Assembly (NCBI GenBank): GCA_022616725.1
Contig: JAKEEH010000122.1
Location: 1-50,681, forward strand
Direction of reading: 5' to 3'
DNA length: 50,681 nt
Source of the DNA: Limisphaerales bacterium
Lineage (GTDB): Bacteria; Verrucomicrobiota; Verrucomicrobiia; Limisphaerales; JAKEEH01
Within the stretch, counting starts at the first letter, position 1. Every line of letters begins with the position of its first letter. Below, one piece after another: positions 15,990 to 25,528 of the stretch. Both the position numbers and the translations under genes were made by a program. The notes beneath the pieces were generated by a model. That model ran no database searches. It was not told where the DNA came from and saw only the letters and a list, made by a program, of their open reading frames with translations.

Positions 15990-18815
15990 ATGTTGAAATT
16001 GAAGTATTGGGCGGGTGTTTCTTTGCTCACGATCACATTTTTCGGCTTTCAAACGGCGTTTTCTGCCGTTTTGGTGCCGGCAGGAAGTGTCTGGAAGTAC
16101 CTCGACGACGGGTCCAATCAGAGTAACGCCTGGCAAACGATTGAGTTTGAGGACGACGGGTGGGAATCAGGACCCGCCCAGCTTGGTTACGGCGATGGCG
16201 ACGAGGCGACGATCGTCAGTTTCGGAACCAACGCGAACAGTAAGTTCATTACGACTTATTTCCGGCATGTTTTCGAAGTGGCGGACCTGACCGGGATCAC
16301 GAACGTGACCGTGCGTCTGCAGCGGGACGATGGCGGCATTGTGTATTTGAATGGGGTGGAGATTTTCCGCAGCAATATGCCGAACGGGCCGGTGAATTAC
16401 CTGACGCCGGCTTCAACGGCCGCGGGGGGAACGAACTCGACGTTCTTTTTCAGCACGAACGTGCCGCTTTCGCTGGTGCTGACTGGGCGAAATCTGCTCG
16501 CGGTGGAAGTTCACCAGAACAGCGGGAGCAGTTCGGACTTGAGTTTTGACCTGGAATTGTTCGCTGCCGGGGACAATGAACCGCCAACTGTCGCGATCTC
16601 AAACCCGAAGAACAACGCATTCGTACCTGCGCCGTCCGACATGATGCTGAGCGCTGACGCCGGCGATATCGACGGCACGGTGACTCGTGTCGAGTTTTAC
16701 CAGGGGAATCTGAAGCTGGGGGAAGTCACGAACGCTCCTTTCAGCCTGATGTGGAGCAATGTGCTCCCCGGCGCGTACACGCTGTACGCGATCGCGGCGG
16801 ACAATCGCGGTCTGATTACGAAATCGCTCGGCTCCAAGGTGCTGATCGGCGGCGGTGGGGCGTCGAATCTTGTTCTGCTGCCTGCCGGCTCGGAGTGGCG
16901 TTATCTCGACACGGGAGTGGCCCCGGGAACTGACTGGAGGCAATCGGATTTCGATGATGGTCTTTGGAAAAGCGGCTCCGGGCAATTCGGGTACGGGGAC
17001 AGCGACGAAGTGACGCGGGTCAGCTTTGGACCCGACTCGAACAACAAGTTCGTCACGACGTACTTCCGGACGACATTTGTCGTCGGCGACACGTCGGCCA
17101 TTCCGACACTGGTGATCAGGTTTTTGCGCGACGACGGGGGCATCGTCTATATCAATGGGCTTGAGGCATTTCGCAGCAACATGCCCGGCGGGGTGGTATC
17201 GAATGGCACGTTTGCGGCGACGACGCTGGGCACCCCTGAGGAAGCGACGTTTGTCCGCTCGCTGGCCAACCGTCGATTGCTAGTGAACGGGACCAACGTC
17301 ATCGCGGTCGAGGTTCATCAATCGACGACGAACAGCTCGGACCTGAGCTTCGACCTGGAATTGCTGGGTTCGGATATTCCGGGGGTTGTGCGCGGGCCGT
17401 ATCTTCAGCGCGGTACCCCCAACAGCGTAGTTGTGCGCTGGCGCACGGATGCTCCCTCCAACAGCCGCGTGACTTACGGCACAAACGCGGCCGATTTGGA
17501 CCGTGCGGCGACGAACCTGGCCATAATCGCCGAGCACACGGTTACCCTGACTGGCCTCTCGCCCGACACCACTTACTTCTACAGCATCGGAACTACAGCG
17601 ACGAACCTGCTGGGTGGTCTGGATTTCCAGTTCACGACGGCGCCGCCGCGGGGCACGCCCAAACCGACGCGGGTCTGGGCGATTGGCGACTCCGGGACGG
17701 CAAATGTGGATGCGCAGAATGTGCGCGACGCCCATTACCGCTTTGCGCCGAGTCGGGCGCCGGACTTGTGGCTGATGCTGGGCGATAATGCTTACAATGA
17801 CGGCGACGACGACGAATATCAGGCGGCGGTGTTCGACACGTATCCGGCAACGCTGCGCAAAACCGTGCTCTGGCCCACGATCGGCAATCACGATACCGAC
17901 CAGTTGGCCGACCCGCTGCCGACCATCCCGTATTACCAGATATTCACGTTGCCGACGGCGGGGGAGGCGGGCGGCGTCGCCTCCGGGACGGAGGACTATT
18001 ATGCATTTGACTACGGGAATATTCATTTTGTTTGCCTTGATGCGATGACGTCCGCACGAACGCCCGGCAGCCCGATGCTGACGTGGGTGCAAAACGATCT
18101 CAACAGCACCACCCAGGAGTGGGTGATCGCTTTCTGGCATCATCCGCCCTACAGCAAAGGCAGCCACGACTCGGATACGTCGGCGCGCCAAACGGAAATA
18201 CGGCAGTTCATTGTGCCGATCCTGGAGTCCAACGGGGTTGATCTTGTCCTGTGCGGGCACAGCCACGCGTATGAACGCTCTTACCTGATACACGGGCACT
18301 ATGGCCTGTCGCCGAGTTTCAATGACTCGATGAAACGGAACCCCGGCAATGGCCGGGAAGACGAAGACGGCGTTTACCAAAAGCCCACTGGCGCCCCTGG
18401 AGAGGGGACGGTCTATATCGTCGCCGGCAGTTCCGGGAAAGTTTCGGGCGGCCTTTTGAATCATCCGGCGATGGTCCTGTCCCTCAACCGGCTCGGCTCG
18501 CTGATCCTCGACATCGATGGTCATCGGCTGGACGTGAAATTCGTCCGGGAAAACGGCCTGGTGCAGGATTACTTTACCATGATTAAAGGGCCGCTCGCGC
18601 CGACGCTCACGATTGCGCGTTCCGAAGCGGCCGACGACGTGATCCGCTGGTCCACTAACTATGGCCCGGTATTCACGCTGGAATCGGCGGCCGAAATCAC
18701 TGGCGACTGGAGCGAAGTCCCCTCCCCGCGCCTGCGTTCTGGAAACCAGTATGTCGTCACCAACACGCCCGCGTCCCCGCGCCTGTTCTATCGCTTGCGC
18801 AGACCGTCGGAGTAA
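15990..18815 (+). CDS. Exported purple-acid-phosphatase-like metallophosphoesterase
   Basis: 941 residues from ATG 15990, chosen because it starts the signal peptide (YWAGVSLLTITFFGFQTAFSA). Domains: beta-jelly-roll module 1 (~27-190), an Ig-like domain (~197-288, NEPPTVAISNP), jelly-roll module 2 (~293-460) which repeats module 1 (shared RDDGGIVYLNG/YINGLE, IFRSNMP/AFRSNMP, DLSFDLEL), a fibronectin-like domain of purple acid phosphatases (GPYLQRGTPNSVVVRW), then the catalytic domain with GDSGT, LMLGDNAYNDGD, TIGNHD, AFWHHPPYSKGSH and CGHSHAYER. These hold the dinuclear metal ligands. The C-terminal ~80 residues carry the window's shared FTLESAAEITGDW...FYRL domain. Likely releases phosphate from organic esters outside the cytoplasm. 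Confidence 0.94.
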   Translation: MLKLKYWAGVSLLTITFFGFQTAFSAVLVPAGSVWKYLDDGSNQSNAWQTIEFEDDGWESGPAQLGYGDGDEATIVSFGTNANSKFITTYFRHVFEVADLTGITNVTVRLQRDDGGIVYLNGVEIFRSNMPNGPVNYLTPASTAAGGTNSTFFFSTNVPLSLVLTGRNLLAVEVHQNSGSSSDLSFDLELFAAGDNEPPTVAISNPKNNAFVPAPSDMMLSADAGDIDGTVTRVEFYQGNLKLGEVTNAPFSLMWSNVLPGAYTLYAIAADNRGLITKSLGSKVLIGGGGASNLVLLPAGSEWRYLDTGVAPGTDWRQSDFDDGLWKSGSGQFGYGDSDEVTRVSFGPDSNNKFVTTYFRTTFVVGDTSAIPTLVIRFLRDDGGIVYINGLEAFRSNMPGGVVSNGTFAATTLGTPEEATFVRSLANRRLLVNGTNVIAVEVHQSTTNSSDLSFDLELLGSDIPGVVRGPYLQRGTPNSVVVRWRTDAPSNSRVTYGTNAADLDRAATNLAIIAEHTVTLTGLSPDTTYFYSIGTTATNLLGGLDFQFTTAPPRGTPKPTRVWAIGDSGTANVDAQNVRDAHYRFAPSRAPDLWLMLGDNAYNDGDDDEYQAAVFDTYPATLRKTVLWPTIGNHDTDQLADPLPTIPYYQIFTLPTAGEAGGVASGTEDYYAFDYGNIHFVCLDAMTSARTPGSPMLTWVQNDLNSTTQEWVIAFWHHPPYSKGSHDSDTSARQTEIRQFIVPILESNGVDLVLCGHSHAYERSYLIHGHYGLSPSFNDSMKRNPGNGREDEDGVYQKPTGAPGEGTVYIVAGSSGKVSGGLLNHPAMVLSLNRLGSLILDIDGHRLDVKFVRENGLVQDYFTMIKGPLAPTLTIARSEAADDVIRWSTNYGPVFTLESAAEITGDWSEVPSPRLRSGNQYVVTNTPASPRLFYRLRRPSE

Positions 18816-18820
18816 GCGGC

Positions 18821-18848
18821 TAATGACAAAGGACTAATGACTAAGTTG
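18821..18848. repeat. 7-nt periodic array after the phosphatase gene
   Basis: Four heptamers at 18821, 18828, 18835 and 18842: TAATGAC, AAAGGAC, TAATGAC, TAAGTTG. It starts 5 nt after the stop codon. Nothing else is seen in 18849-18967 apart from the next gene's leader. Confidence 0.65.
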
Positions 18849-18970
18849 TGGCCTTATCATTGGCTCTTAAGGCTTTTCCCGGCGCTTGGTCATGATGTCT
18901 TCCGGGCCTTCGGAGTTGGCAGTTGGGAGAAATGGTGTAAATTCCCAGAGCCATCAAACGTTGTTTCGTG

Positions 18971-19960
18971 ATGCGAATCGAGTGCGGTGTTAGACTCGAA
19001 TGGCGGTCGGCCCGAATTGGGGCGCTGCTGCTGTTGATGGCGTTGTTCTCTGGATGTTGCTGCAAGATTCCTTGCATGGGCCGCTCGAATGCCGCTGTGA
19101 CCCTGCCGCCGGAAGTCGCCGCAGAGTTTCAAACGCCGGGACACGAAGACGCCGCGAACGAATTGGGACTCGCGCAAAATCATCGCTACATGAGCTTGCG
19201 GTTTGAGCTGGCGGCGCTCCCCAACGGCAACACGACGAATCGCCCCCTGACCCTGGAATGTTATCTGCCCGCCAAACGCACCAATCCGCCGGTGATCATG
19301 ATTTTGCCGATGCTCGGGGGCACTTATCCGTTGGAGCGGTACTTCGCCCGGTATTTCGCCCGGCACGGCCTGGCTTCAGTCATTGTTCATCGCGAGAAGA
19401 TCAAGGCCGAACCGGATTCGGCCGATGGCCTGAACGAGCTGTTCCGGGCAACGATTTTTGACAACAAGCGCGCGATCGACTGGCTGCAAACGCGGCCGGA
19501 ATTCGATGCCAGCCGGATCGGTGTCTTTGGCGTCAGCCTCGGGGCGATTAAAGCTGCGCTTCTGACCCCCCTCGAACCCCGGGTCGATGCCACTGTGCTG
19601 GCGATGCCGGCGGGCGATTTGCCTTACATTCTCACTTACACGACCGAGCGGGGCATCGCCAGACGGCGGAAAGAAATCCTGGCGTCACGCGAGTTTACGG
19701 AAGAGATGTTGCGCGCTCACCTGCAGATAAAGATGACGTGTGATCCGATGCGCTATGCGCCTTACGTGGACCCTAAAAAGGTGCTGATGGTGCTGGCGGC
19801 GTGGGACTCGACAGTGCCAGTCAAGAAAGGGCTGGAATTACGGCGCGCGATGCACAAGCCGGAGACGATCGTCGTGGCTTCGGGCCATTACACAGCGGCG
19901 TTGTACTTGCCCTGCCTGCAGTGGCAAACGGTGCGCTTTTTCAAGAAGCGGCTCAATTGA
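18971..19960 (+). CDS. Alpha/beta-hydrolase lipoprotein
   Basis: 329 residues. The N-terminus is a lipoprotein signal: hydrophobic LLLLMALFSGC with the lipidated Cys at about residue 29, followed by CCKIPC. The hydrolase core shows a strand PPVIMILPMLGG (oxyanion region), the nucleophile elbow GVFGVSLGAIKAA with Ser, and VLMVLAAWDSTVPVKKG carrying the acid and GHYTAAL the probable His. Family: dienelactone-hydrolase or acetyl-xylan-esterase-like. Substrate unknown; location is the outer membrane or periplasm. A GTG lies directly before the ATG. Confidence 0.85.
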   Translation: MRIECGVRLEWRSARIGALLLLMALFSGCCCKIPCMGRSNAAVTLPPEVAAEFQTPGHEDAANELGLAQNHRYMSLRFELAALPNGNTTNRPLTLECYLPAKRTNPPVIMILPMLGGTYPLERYFARYFARHGLASVIVHREKIKAEPDSADGLNELFRATIFDNKRAIDWLQTRPEFDASRIGVFGVSLGAIKAALLTPLEPRVDATVLAMPAGDLPYILTYTTERGIARRRKEILASREFTEEMLRAHLQIKMTCDPMRYAPYVDPKKVLMVLAAWDSTVPVKKGLELRRAMHKPETIVVASGHYTAALYLPCLQWQTVRFFKKRLN

Positions 19961-19998
19961 GTCTTGAGTCCAGCGCCCGGACGGGAAAGCCTAGAGGC

Positions 19999-21615
19999 AT
20001 GAACTCCGGACGTTTGTTTGCCGTGGGTCTTGCGCTGGCCGCTTGTACGTTCGCGAGCGCAGCGCTGCCAGTCGCGGCTGCGGCAGCGAAGAAAATCGTG
20101 CTGATCGCCGGAGGGCTCGACGAGCATCCGGAGAACACGCACGAATACGAGAAGAACATTATTCTCCTGAAGGATTGCCTGGACACGTCGCCGAACCTCA
20201 CTGGGTTGCGGACCGAAGTGTACTTTAGTGGCTGGCCGGAGGACCCGCGTGCGCTGGACGATGCCGACACGATCTTCATTACTTCGAGCGGATCCGACCG
20301 GCGCGAGTCCGATCATCCGCTTTATGTCGGCGATCGGTTGGCGCAACTCGAAAAACAGATGAAACGCGGGTGCGGGGTCGTGATGTTTCACTGGAGCACG
20401 TTTCATCCGCGGCGGGCACACGATCAAATTACGGAGTGGGTGGGCGGTTACTTCGATTACGAGAGCGGGACGGAGCCGCGCAAATGGTATTCAGCCATTG
20501 AAACGCGAGAGTGGCAAACGGCGCTGGCCAATCCCGAGCACCCGGTGAATCGGGGCGTGCGCCCTTTCAGAGTGACCGAAGAGTATTATTTCAATTTGCG
20601 CTTTCGTGACAACGACACTCGTGTGGTCCCATTGCTTCTGAAGCAAGCGGGCGGTCCCGTCTTGCCGAACACTGTGGCGTGGGCGGTTGAGCGAGCCGAC
20701 GGCGGGCGCGGATTTGGAACGACCGGCGGACACTTTTACGAGAATTGGTGGCTGCCGGATTTTCGGCGAATGATTCTCAACGCGATTGTGTGGACCGCGA
20801 AAGCCGATGTGCCGCCAGGAGGCGTCGAATCGAACCTCGGCAATGAAATCAGGGTCTTGATCGTCACTGGGCACAATCATCCGGCGCACGACTGGCGCGC
20901 GGTCACCGCCGCTCTGCATCATGCGCTCGAACAGGACCCACGGGTGGCCGTGACGGTCACGGAGAATGTCGAGGACCTTGCGTCGGCAAAGCTGTCCACG
21001 AACCACGCGGTGGTGCTGAATTACGCGAACTGGCAACGCAGCGGGCTGAGTGACGCGGCGAAGACGAATTTTACAAACTATCTTCGAAATGGCGGGGGGC
21101 TCGCTGTGATTCACTTTGCGAATGGCGCGTTTCATTTCTCCCTTCCCGGCGCGGAGGAATCTGACTGGCCGGAATATCGCCGAATCGTCCGGCGGGTCTG
21201 GGACCATAGGGGCGGCAGCGGCCACGACAACTACGGGCTGTTTCGGGTTCGCATTCACAACACATCGCACCCGATTGCGGCTGGATTGGAATCATTTGAC
21301 ACGATGGACGAACTGTACTTTCGCCAGGCGGGCAGCGAACCGATTCAGCCCTTCGCCACGGCGCGTTCAAAGGTCACGGGGCGGGACGAACCGATGGCGT
21401 GGGCCTATGAGTACGGCCAGGGGCGCGTGTTCCAGACGGTACTCGGTCACGCCGCGGAATCGGTCCATAAAGCGGCAGCGTTGATTCGCCGGGGCGCAGT
21501 CTGGGCGTCGAAATGCGAGCCGCTGAGCTTTGACCCACCGCCGGAGCTGACGGAGAAGGCGCGGTTTCGGCCCGGCAGTCCGTGGAAACCACAAGGAACA
21601 AATGCTAATCGTTAG
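19999..21615 (+). CDS. Exported protein with two ThuA-like domains
   Basis: 538 residues from ATG 19999 with a signal peptide (GLALAACTFASAALPVAA). First ThuA/glutamine-amidotransferase-like domain at ~28-275 (KKIVLIAGGLDEHPENTHEY, GCGVVMFHWSTFH, WAVERADGGRGFGTTGGHFYENW), second at ~285-510 (RVLIVTGHNHPAHDW, NGGGLAVIHFANGAFHF, WAYEYGQGRVFQTVLGH). The repeated order strand - GG - H - FGTTGGH/FQTVLGH supports duplication. ThuA is linked to trehalose or sugar metabolism in other bacteria; in PVC genomes it often accompanies putative sugar dehydrogenases such as the next gene. Catalytic role unproven. Confidence 0.9.
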   Translation: MNSGRLFAVGLALAACTFASAALPVAAAAAKKIVLIAGGLDEHPENTHEYEKNIILLKDCLDTSPNLTGLRTEVYFSGWPEDPRALDDADTIFITSSGSDRRESDHPLYVGDRLAQLEKQMKRGCGVVMFHWSTFHPRRAHDQITEWVGGYFDYESGTEPRKWYSAIETREWQTALANPEHPVNRGVRPFRVTEEYYFNLRFRDNDTRVVPLLLKQAGGPVLPNTVAWAVERADGGRGFGTTGGHFYENWWLPDFRRMILNAIVWTAKADVPPGGVESNLGNEIRVLIVTGHNHPAHDWRAVTAALHHALEQDPRVAVTVTENVEDLASAKLSTNHAVVLNYANWQRSGLSDAAKTNFTNYLRNGGGLAVIHFANGAFHFSLPGAEESDWPEYRRIVRRVWDHRGGSGHDNYGLFRVRIHNTSHPIAAGLESFDTMDELYFRQAGSEPIQPFATARSKVTGRDEPMAWAYEYGQGRVFQTVLGHAAESVHKAAALIRRGAVWASKCEPLSFDPPPELTEKARFRPGSPWKPQGTNANR

Positions 21616-21630
21616 GAAAGCCTGTCGTTG

Positions 21631-21752
21631 TAACCCCCGACGTAAGAAGGGGGCTGGAAGATCCCCTTCACGTGACGATCGCTTCAGATCAATCAGCCCC
21701 CTCGAGTTTTTACATATTCTTCGCCGAAGCTTCGCCCGCAGGTCGGGGGTTA
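21631..21752. repeat. 122-bp palindromic element (MITE- or REP-like)
   Basis: Outer arms 21631-21641 (TAACCCCCGAC) and 21742-21752 are exact reverse complements, and inner arms 21648-21656 (AGGGGGCTG) and 21694-21702 are as well. A smaller palindrome CGAAGCTTCG lies inside the right half. The nested symmetry is typical of non-autonomous mobile repeats. It lies between the ThuA gene and the start of the next gene; no clear target-site duplication is visible. Confidence 0.65.
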
Positions 21753-21754
21753 TA

Positions 21755-23986
21755 TTGTGGTTGTTGATGTTTGCGGTTGGGGTCTCGCCAGCGGTTTCCT
21801 CCGACGGCACGCCAAAACTTCTGCCGCCTCATCCTGGTCTGGACAATGGCGAAGGCGGGCACTGGGGCAAACAGCAGGAGAAGGACTGGGTGGACAATCG
21901 GTGGAACCAAATGGATGTGGGACCAATGGTCAGTTCCATTCTGCGGGTGCCAAACGGGACGATTGCCAAGGGCTTGTCCATTCGCGTGGGTGCGAACGGC
22001 GAAGCGGCGGTGTGCTATGATACGCACTCACCAAATCTGCGGGCCGGGTGGTTGGGGAAGTTCATCTCGTTCAGTCCAGCGCGGTATGGACTGATCGAAA
22101 GGCCAAACATTGTCGGCGATTTTCAATTCACGGGTCCTTCGAGCAACGCGTGGTCCGGACCGGTTCAATACTCCGGCCTGTATCGGCACGGCAAACGGGT
22201 TGTGTTGCATTACCGGGTCGATGATGCGTCCGTTTTTGAATTGCCCTGGGCTGAAACGCGTGATGGCTTGACGGTTTTTACCCGCGTCCTGGAAGTTGGC
22301 CCGCTTCGCGAACCGACGACACTCAATACTGTGGAACGGAGTGGCGCCTCGGCAAAGATCATCGACGAAGCCGGTCTGAGAATCGCGGTTGCTGAACGGG
22401 ATGGTTCTTTGGTCGCGCTTGCAATGGTGCCGGAGAAGGCGTCTGCGACGCTCACGGCTGAAGCGGGCCGCCTGGGGATTGCGCTTCCATCGAGCCCTGC
22501 ACCGCAGCGAGTCAAGTTGTGTGTTTGGAGAGGACCGCGGGAACACCTGGCCAGGTTCGCGGCAGTCGTCAGAGCCTCCGCGTCGCCTGAAAATGTCGAG
22601 CTGTTGACTCGCGGAGGCGTGTCGCTCTGGCCCGAACTACCGGCGCGCAGAGGACAAGTCGCGTTGACATCGGATGCCTATGTGATTGATACATTGCCGG
22701 TGCCGTATGAGAACCCCTGGAAAGCTTTGATGTTTTTGTCGGGAATCGATTTTTTTGAGAATGGCGACGCGGCGGTATCGACACTGCACGGTGACGTCTG
22801 GGTGGTCAGCGGAATTGATGAGAAATTGCAAAACGTCAGGTGGAAGCGGTTTGCGACGGGGTTATTTCAGCCGCTTGGGCTGAAGATCGTACGGGGCCGT
22901 GTGCATGTCCTTGGCCGCGATCAGATCACAGCTCTTGAAGACCGAAATGGCGACGGCGAAGCAGATTGGTACGAGAACTTTTGCAATCAAATTCGCACGT
23001 CGGAGGAGGGGCACGATTACGTTACGAGCCTGGAGGCCGATCCGGCGGGCAATTTCTATTACGTGGATCCGCGCGGCCTTCATCGCATTTCGACTGATAG
23101 CCGAAGGCACGAAACAATCGCGAGTGGCTGGCGCAATCCCAATGGCATGTCCGTCGGTCCGGATGGCATGATCACGGTGGCGCCGCAGGAGGGTGAATGG
23201 ACGCCCGGTTCAGCGTTATGCGAAGTCAAACCGGGCGGGCACTATGGCTTCGGCGGGCCGCGGGTGACGCCGGAGCGCCCGCTCGGCTATGACCCGCCGC
23301 TCTGCTGGATTCCGCGGCACATCGACAACTCTTCCGGCAGCCAGGTCTGGGTCACCAGCGATCGCTGGGGGCCACTCGCGGGGCAGTTGCTCAACCTATC
23401 ATTTGGGCGCTGTTCGATGATGCTGGTGTTGAGGGAAGTTGTGGATGGCCAGGCGCAGGGCGGAGTCGTGCCGTTGAAGGGGCGGTTCATTTCCGGCGCG
23501 ATGCGCGGGGCGTTTCGGCGGCAGGATGGGCAACTGTATGTCGCGGGGACGCGCGGATGGGTAAGCAGTGCGTTGCGCGATGGGTGCCTGCAGCGAGTGC
23601 GCTATACGGGCGCAAAAGTTCATTTGCCCATTGCCCTCCGCGCGTGCAGCAACGGCTTGCGGATCACGTTCACACAACCGCTGGACCGGCGCACGGCCGA
23701 GGACACGGGCAGCTACGGCATCGAACAGTGGAATTACCGCTACGGCAAAGAATATGGTTCCAAGGAATACTCAGTGGTGTTCCCGGATCAGGTGGGACAC
23801 GACCCTGTGGATGTGCGTTGCGCGCGAGTGTTGCCGGACGGCAACTCAGTGTTCCTGGAGATTCCAAACCTGCGCCCCGTCATGCAAATGGCGATCCAGT
23901 ACAACATCCACGCGGCCGATGGCAAAACGATGCGAGGGGAGATCCTCAACACGATCAATCGCCTGGGGGAAGCGTCACAACAGTAG
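21755..23986 (+). CDS. DUF6797 / membrane-bound-dehydrogenase-type propeller protein
   Basis: About 743 residues if it starts at TTG 21755, which gives a signal peptide MWLLMFAVGVSPAVSS; ATG 21767 would shorten it and the upstream frame to 21602 would translate the palindromic element. Residues ~20-180 match the DUF6797 type (DKNW-like QEKDWVDNRWNQMDVGP, KGLSIRVG, YSGLYRHGKRVVLHYRV). Residues ~370-650 form a propeller like glucose/sorbosone dehydrogenases of PVC bacteria (GLKIVRGRVHVLGRDQI, GWRNPNGMSVGPDGMI, PGGHYGF). The C-terminal ~100 residues are a beta-rich LRITFTQPLD module. Usually these proteins have a heme c domain; no CxxCH is seen here. Likely periplasmic sugar-related role. Confidence 0.85.
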   Translation: MWLLMFAVGVSPAVSSDGTPKLLPPHPGLDNGEGGHWGKQQEKDWVDNRWNQMDVGPMVSSILRVPNGTIAKGLSIRVGANGEAAVCYDTHSPNLRAGWLGKFISFSPARYGLIERPNIVGDFQFTGPSSNAWSGPVQYSGLYRHGKRVVLHYRVDDASVFELPWAETRDGLTVFTRVLEVGPLREPTTLNTVERSGASAKIIDEAGLRIAVAERDGSLVALAMVPEKASATLTAEAGRLGIALPSSPAPQRVKLCVWRGPREHLARFAAVVRASASPENVELLTRGGVSLWPELPARRGQVALTSDAYVIDTLPVPYENPWKALMFLSGIDFFENGDAAVSTLHGDVWVVSGIDEKLQNVRWKRFATGLFQPLGLKIVRGRVHVLGRDQITALEDRNGDGEADWYENFCNQIRTSEEGHDYVTSLEADPAGNFYYVDPRGLHRISTDSRRHETIASGWRNPNGMSVGPDGMITVAPQEGEWTPGSALCEVKPGGHYGFGGPRVTPERPLGYDPPLCWIPRHIDNSSGSQVWVTSDRWGPLAGQLLNLSFGRCSMMLVLREVVDGQAQGGVVPLKGRFISGAMRGAFRRQDGQLYVAGTRGWVSSALRDGCLQRVRYTGAKVHLPIALRACSNGLRITFTQPLDRRTAEDTGSYGIEQWNYRYGKEYGSKEYSVVFPDQVGHDPVDVRCARVLPDGNSVFLEIPNLRPVMQMAIQYNIHAADGKTMRGEILNTINRLGEASQQ

Positions 23987-24089
23987 AGTGCCTATTGGAC
24001 GAGACACGCGGTCTGGCCTGGCCTGGGATTGCTCTTTCAACCGCCGTTATTGCGTTGCAACGGTCGCCAAAATCTCGAAAGTTTCGCCC

Positions 24090-25481
24090 ATGAGATTACT
24101 TTTGACGGGTCTGATCCTGGTTTGTGTCTTGGGCGCGTTTGGCGCAGCGACACCGGATTTTACGGCGGCACACAAAGAGGTCGTGGACATCCTTTCCGGG
24201 TTCATCAAGGTGGATACGAGCAATCCCCCCGGCAACGAAACGAAGGGGGCGCAGTTCCTCAAGGCGTATTTAGACCGGGAAGGCATCCTCGCAGAGATCG
24301 TCGCGCTGGAGCCAACGCGGGGCAATTTGGTCGCGCGGATCAAAGGGAATGGCAAGAAGAAGCCGCTCCTGTTGATGGGGCATCTGGATGTCGTTGGTGT
24401 CGAGCGGGAGAAGTGGACCGTCGAGCCGTTCGCGGGAGTGATCAAAGATGGCTACATCTACGGGCGCGGAGCGGCGGATGACAAAGGAATGACGAGCGTC
24501 TGCCTGGAGATCATGCTGCTGCTGAAGCGGCTGAACGTGTCGTTGGATCGCGATGTGATTTTCCTCGCGGAGTCTGGCGAAGAAAGCACGACCGACGTGG
24601 GCATCGATTTCATGGTGGAGAAGCACTGGGACAAGATCGCGTGTGAATTCGCGCTCAACGAAGGAGGCTCGATTCGGGAAGAGAACGGCAGGATCCGTTA
24701 CGTCGGGGTCTCCACGACGGAAAAGGTGCCGCGCCCGGTGCTCGTGTCGGCCCGAGGAAGGAGCGGGCACGGGTCAAAACCGCGAATGGACAATGCAATC
24801 GTGCATCTGGCGGCGGCGGTGGCGAAGATCGGGCAGTGGCAGCCGCCAATGCGCTTGAACGAGACCACGCGGGAGTTTTTCGCGCGCCTGGCAAAGATCA
24901 GCCCGCCGGAGGAAGCGTTCATTTACCGGAACCTGGAGAATCCGGCGCTGGGCGCGATGGCGCAGGAATACTTGAGGGCCTCGAACATCACTTACAATGC
25001 GATGCTGCGCACGACCGTCTCGCCGAACATCATCAAGGGCGGGTTTCGGATCAACGTGATTCCCGGCGACGCGCTGGCGACGGTGGACGTGCGGGCATTG
25101 CCAGATGAGGACTTCGAGAAATTTCTGCAAACATTGCGCGACGTGATTAACGATCCTGCAGTCGAGGTGGTGTCGGCAAGCGGCAAAGCGCGCCCAAACT
25201 CGCCACCGTCCGATTTGAATACGGAGATGTTTCAGGCGTTGGAAAGGGCGCAACAGCGACTTTTCTCCGATGCGGTGACGATTCCGGTATTGTTAACAGG
25301 GGCGACAGATTCGGCGCAACTCCGCGCCAAGGGCGTTCAGGCCTACGGCATCGGCAGCGTGATGAGCGAGGAGGATGGCAACCGCTTCCATGGAAACGAC
25401 GAACGCTTGTCGGTGAAAGGACTGCGCAAGTTTATCGAGTTCATGTGGCTGGCGGTGATGGATGTGGCCGCGGCCAAATAG
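24090..25481 (+). CDS. Exported M20-family metallopeptidase
   Basis: 463 residues from ATG 24090 (signal peptide LLLTGLILVCVLGAFGAA). M20 zinc ligands and catalytic residues are seen in LLMGHLDVVGVE (His/Asp), IYGRGAADDKGM (Asp), LAESGEESTTD (Glu pair) and RFHGNDERL (His), and the dimerisation domain lies between (~195-345: SARGRSGHGSKPRMDNAI, IPGDALATVDVRALPD). Family members are carboxypeptidases or aminoacylases (ArgE/DapE/CPG2). Presence of a signal peptide suggests action on peptides in the periplasm. It follows the previous gene by 103 bp. Confidence 0.94.
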   Translation: MRLLLTGLILVCVLGAFGAATPDFTAAHKEVVDILSGFIKVDTSNPPGNETKGAQFLKAYLDREGILAEIVALEPTRGNLVARIKGNGKKKPLLLMGHLDVVGVEREKWTVEPFAGVIKDGYIYGRGAADDKGMTSVCLEIMLLLKRLNVSLDRDVIFLAESGEESTTDVGIDFMVEKHWDKIACEFALNEGGSIREENGRIRYVGVSTTEKVPRPVLVSARGRSGHGSKPRMDNAIVHLAAAVAKIGQWQPPMRLNETTREFFARLAKISPPEEAFIYRNLENPALGAMAQEYLRASNITYNAMLRTTVSPNIIKGGFRINVIPGDALATVDVRALPDEDFEKFLQTLRDVINDPAVEVVSASGKARPNSPPSDLNTEMFQALERAQQRLFSDAVTIPVLLTGATDSAQLRAKGVQAYGIGSVMSEEDGNRFHGNDERLSVKGLRKFIEFMWLAVMDVAAAK

Positions 25482-25528
25482 CCGATCAACGTTGAGATTT
25501 CCATGCGTTCGAGTTTCTTGAGTTAGCC

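Noticed and set aside
17280-18524. 414-codon minus-strand frame inside the phosphatase gene
   Set aside because: Arg/Val/Ala-rich shadow of the metallophosphoesterase; all metal ligands are on the plus strand.
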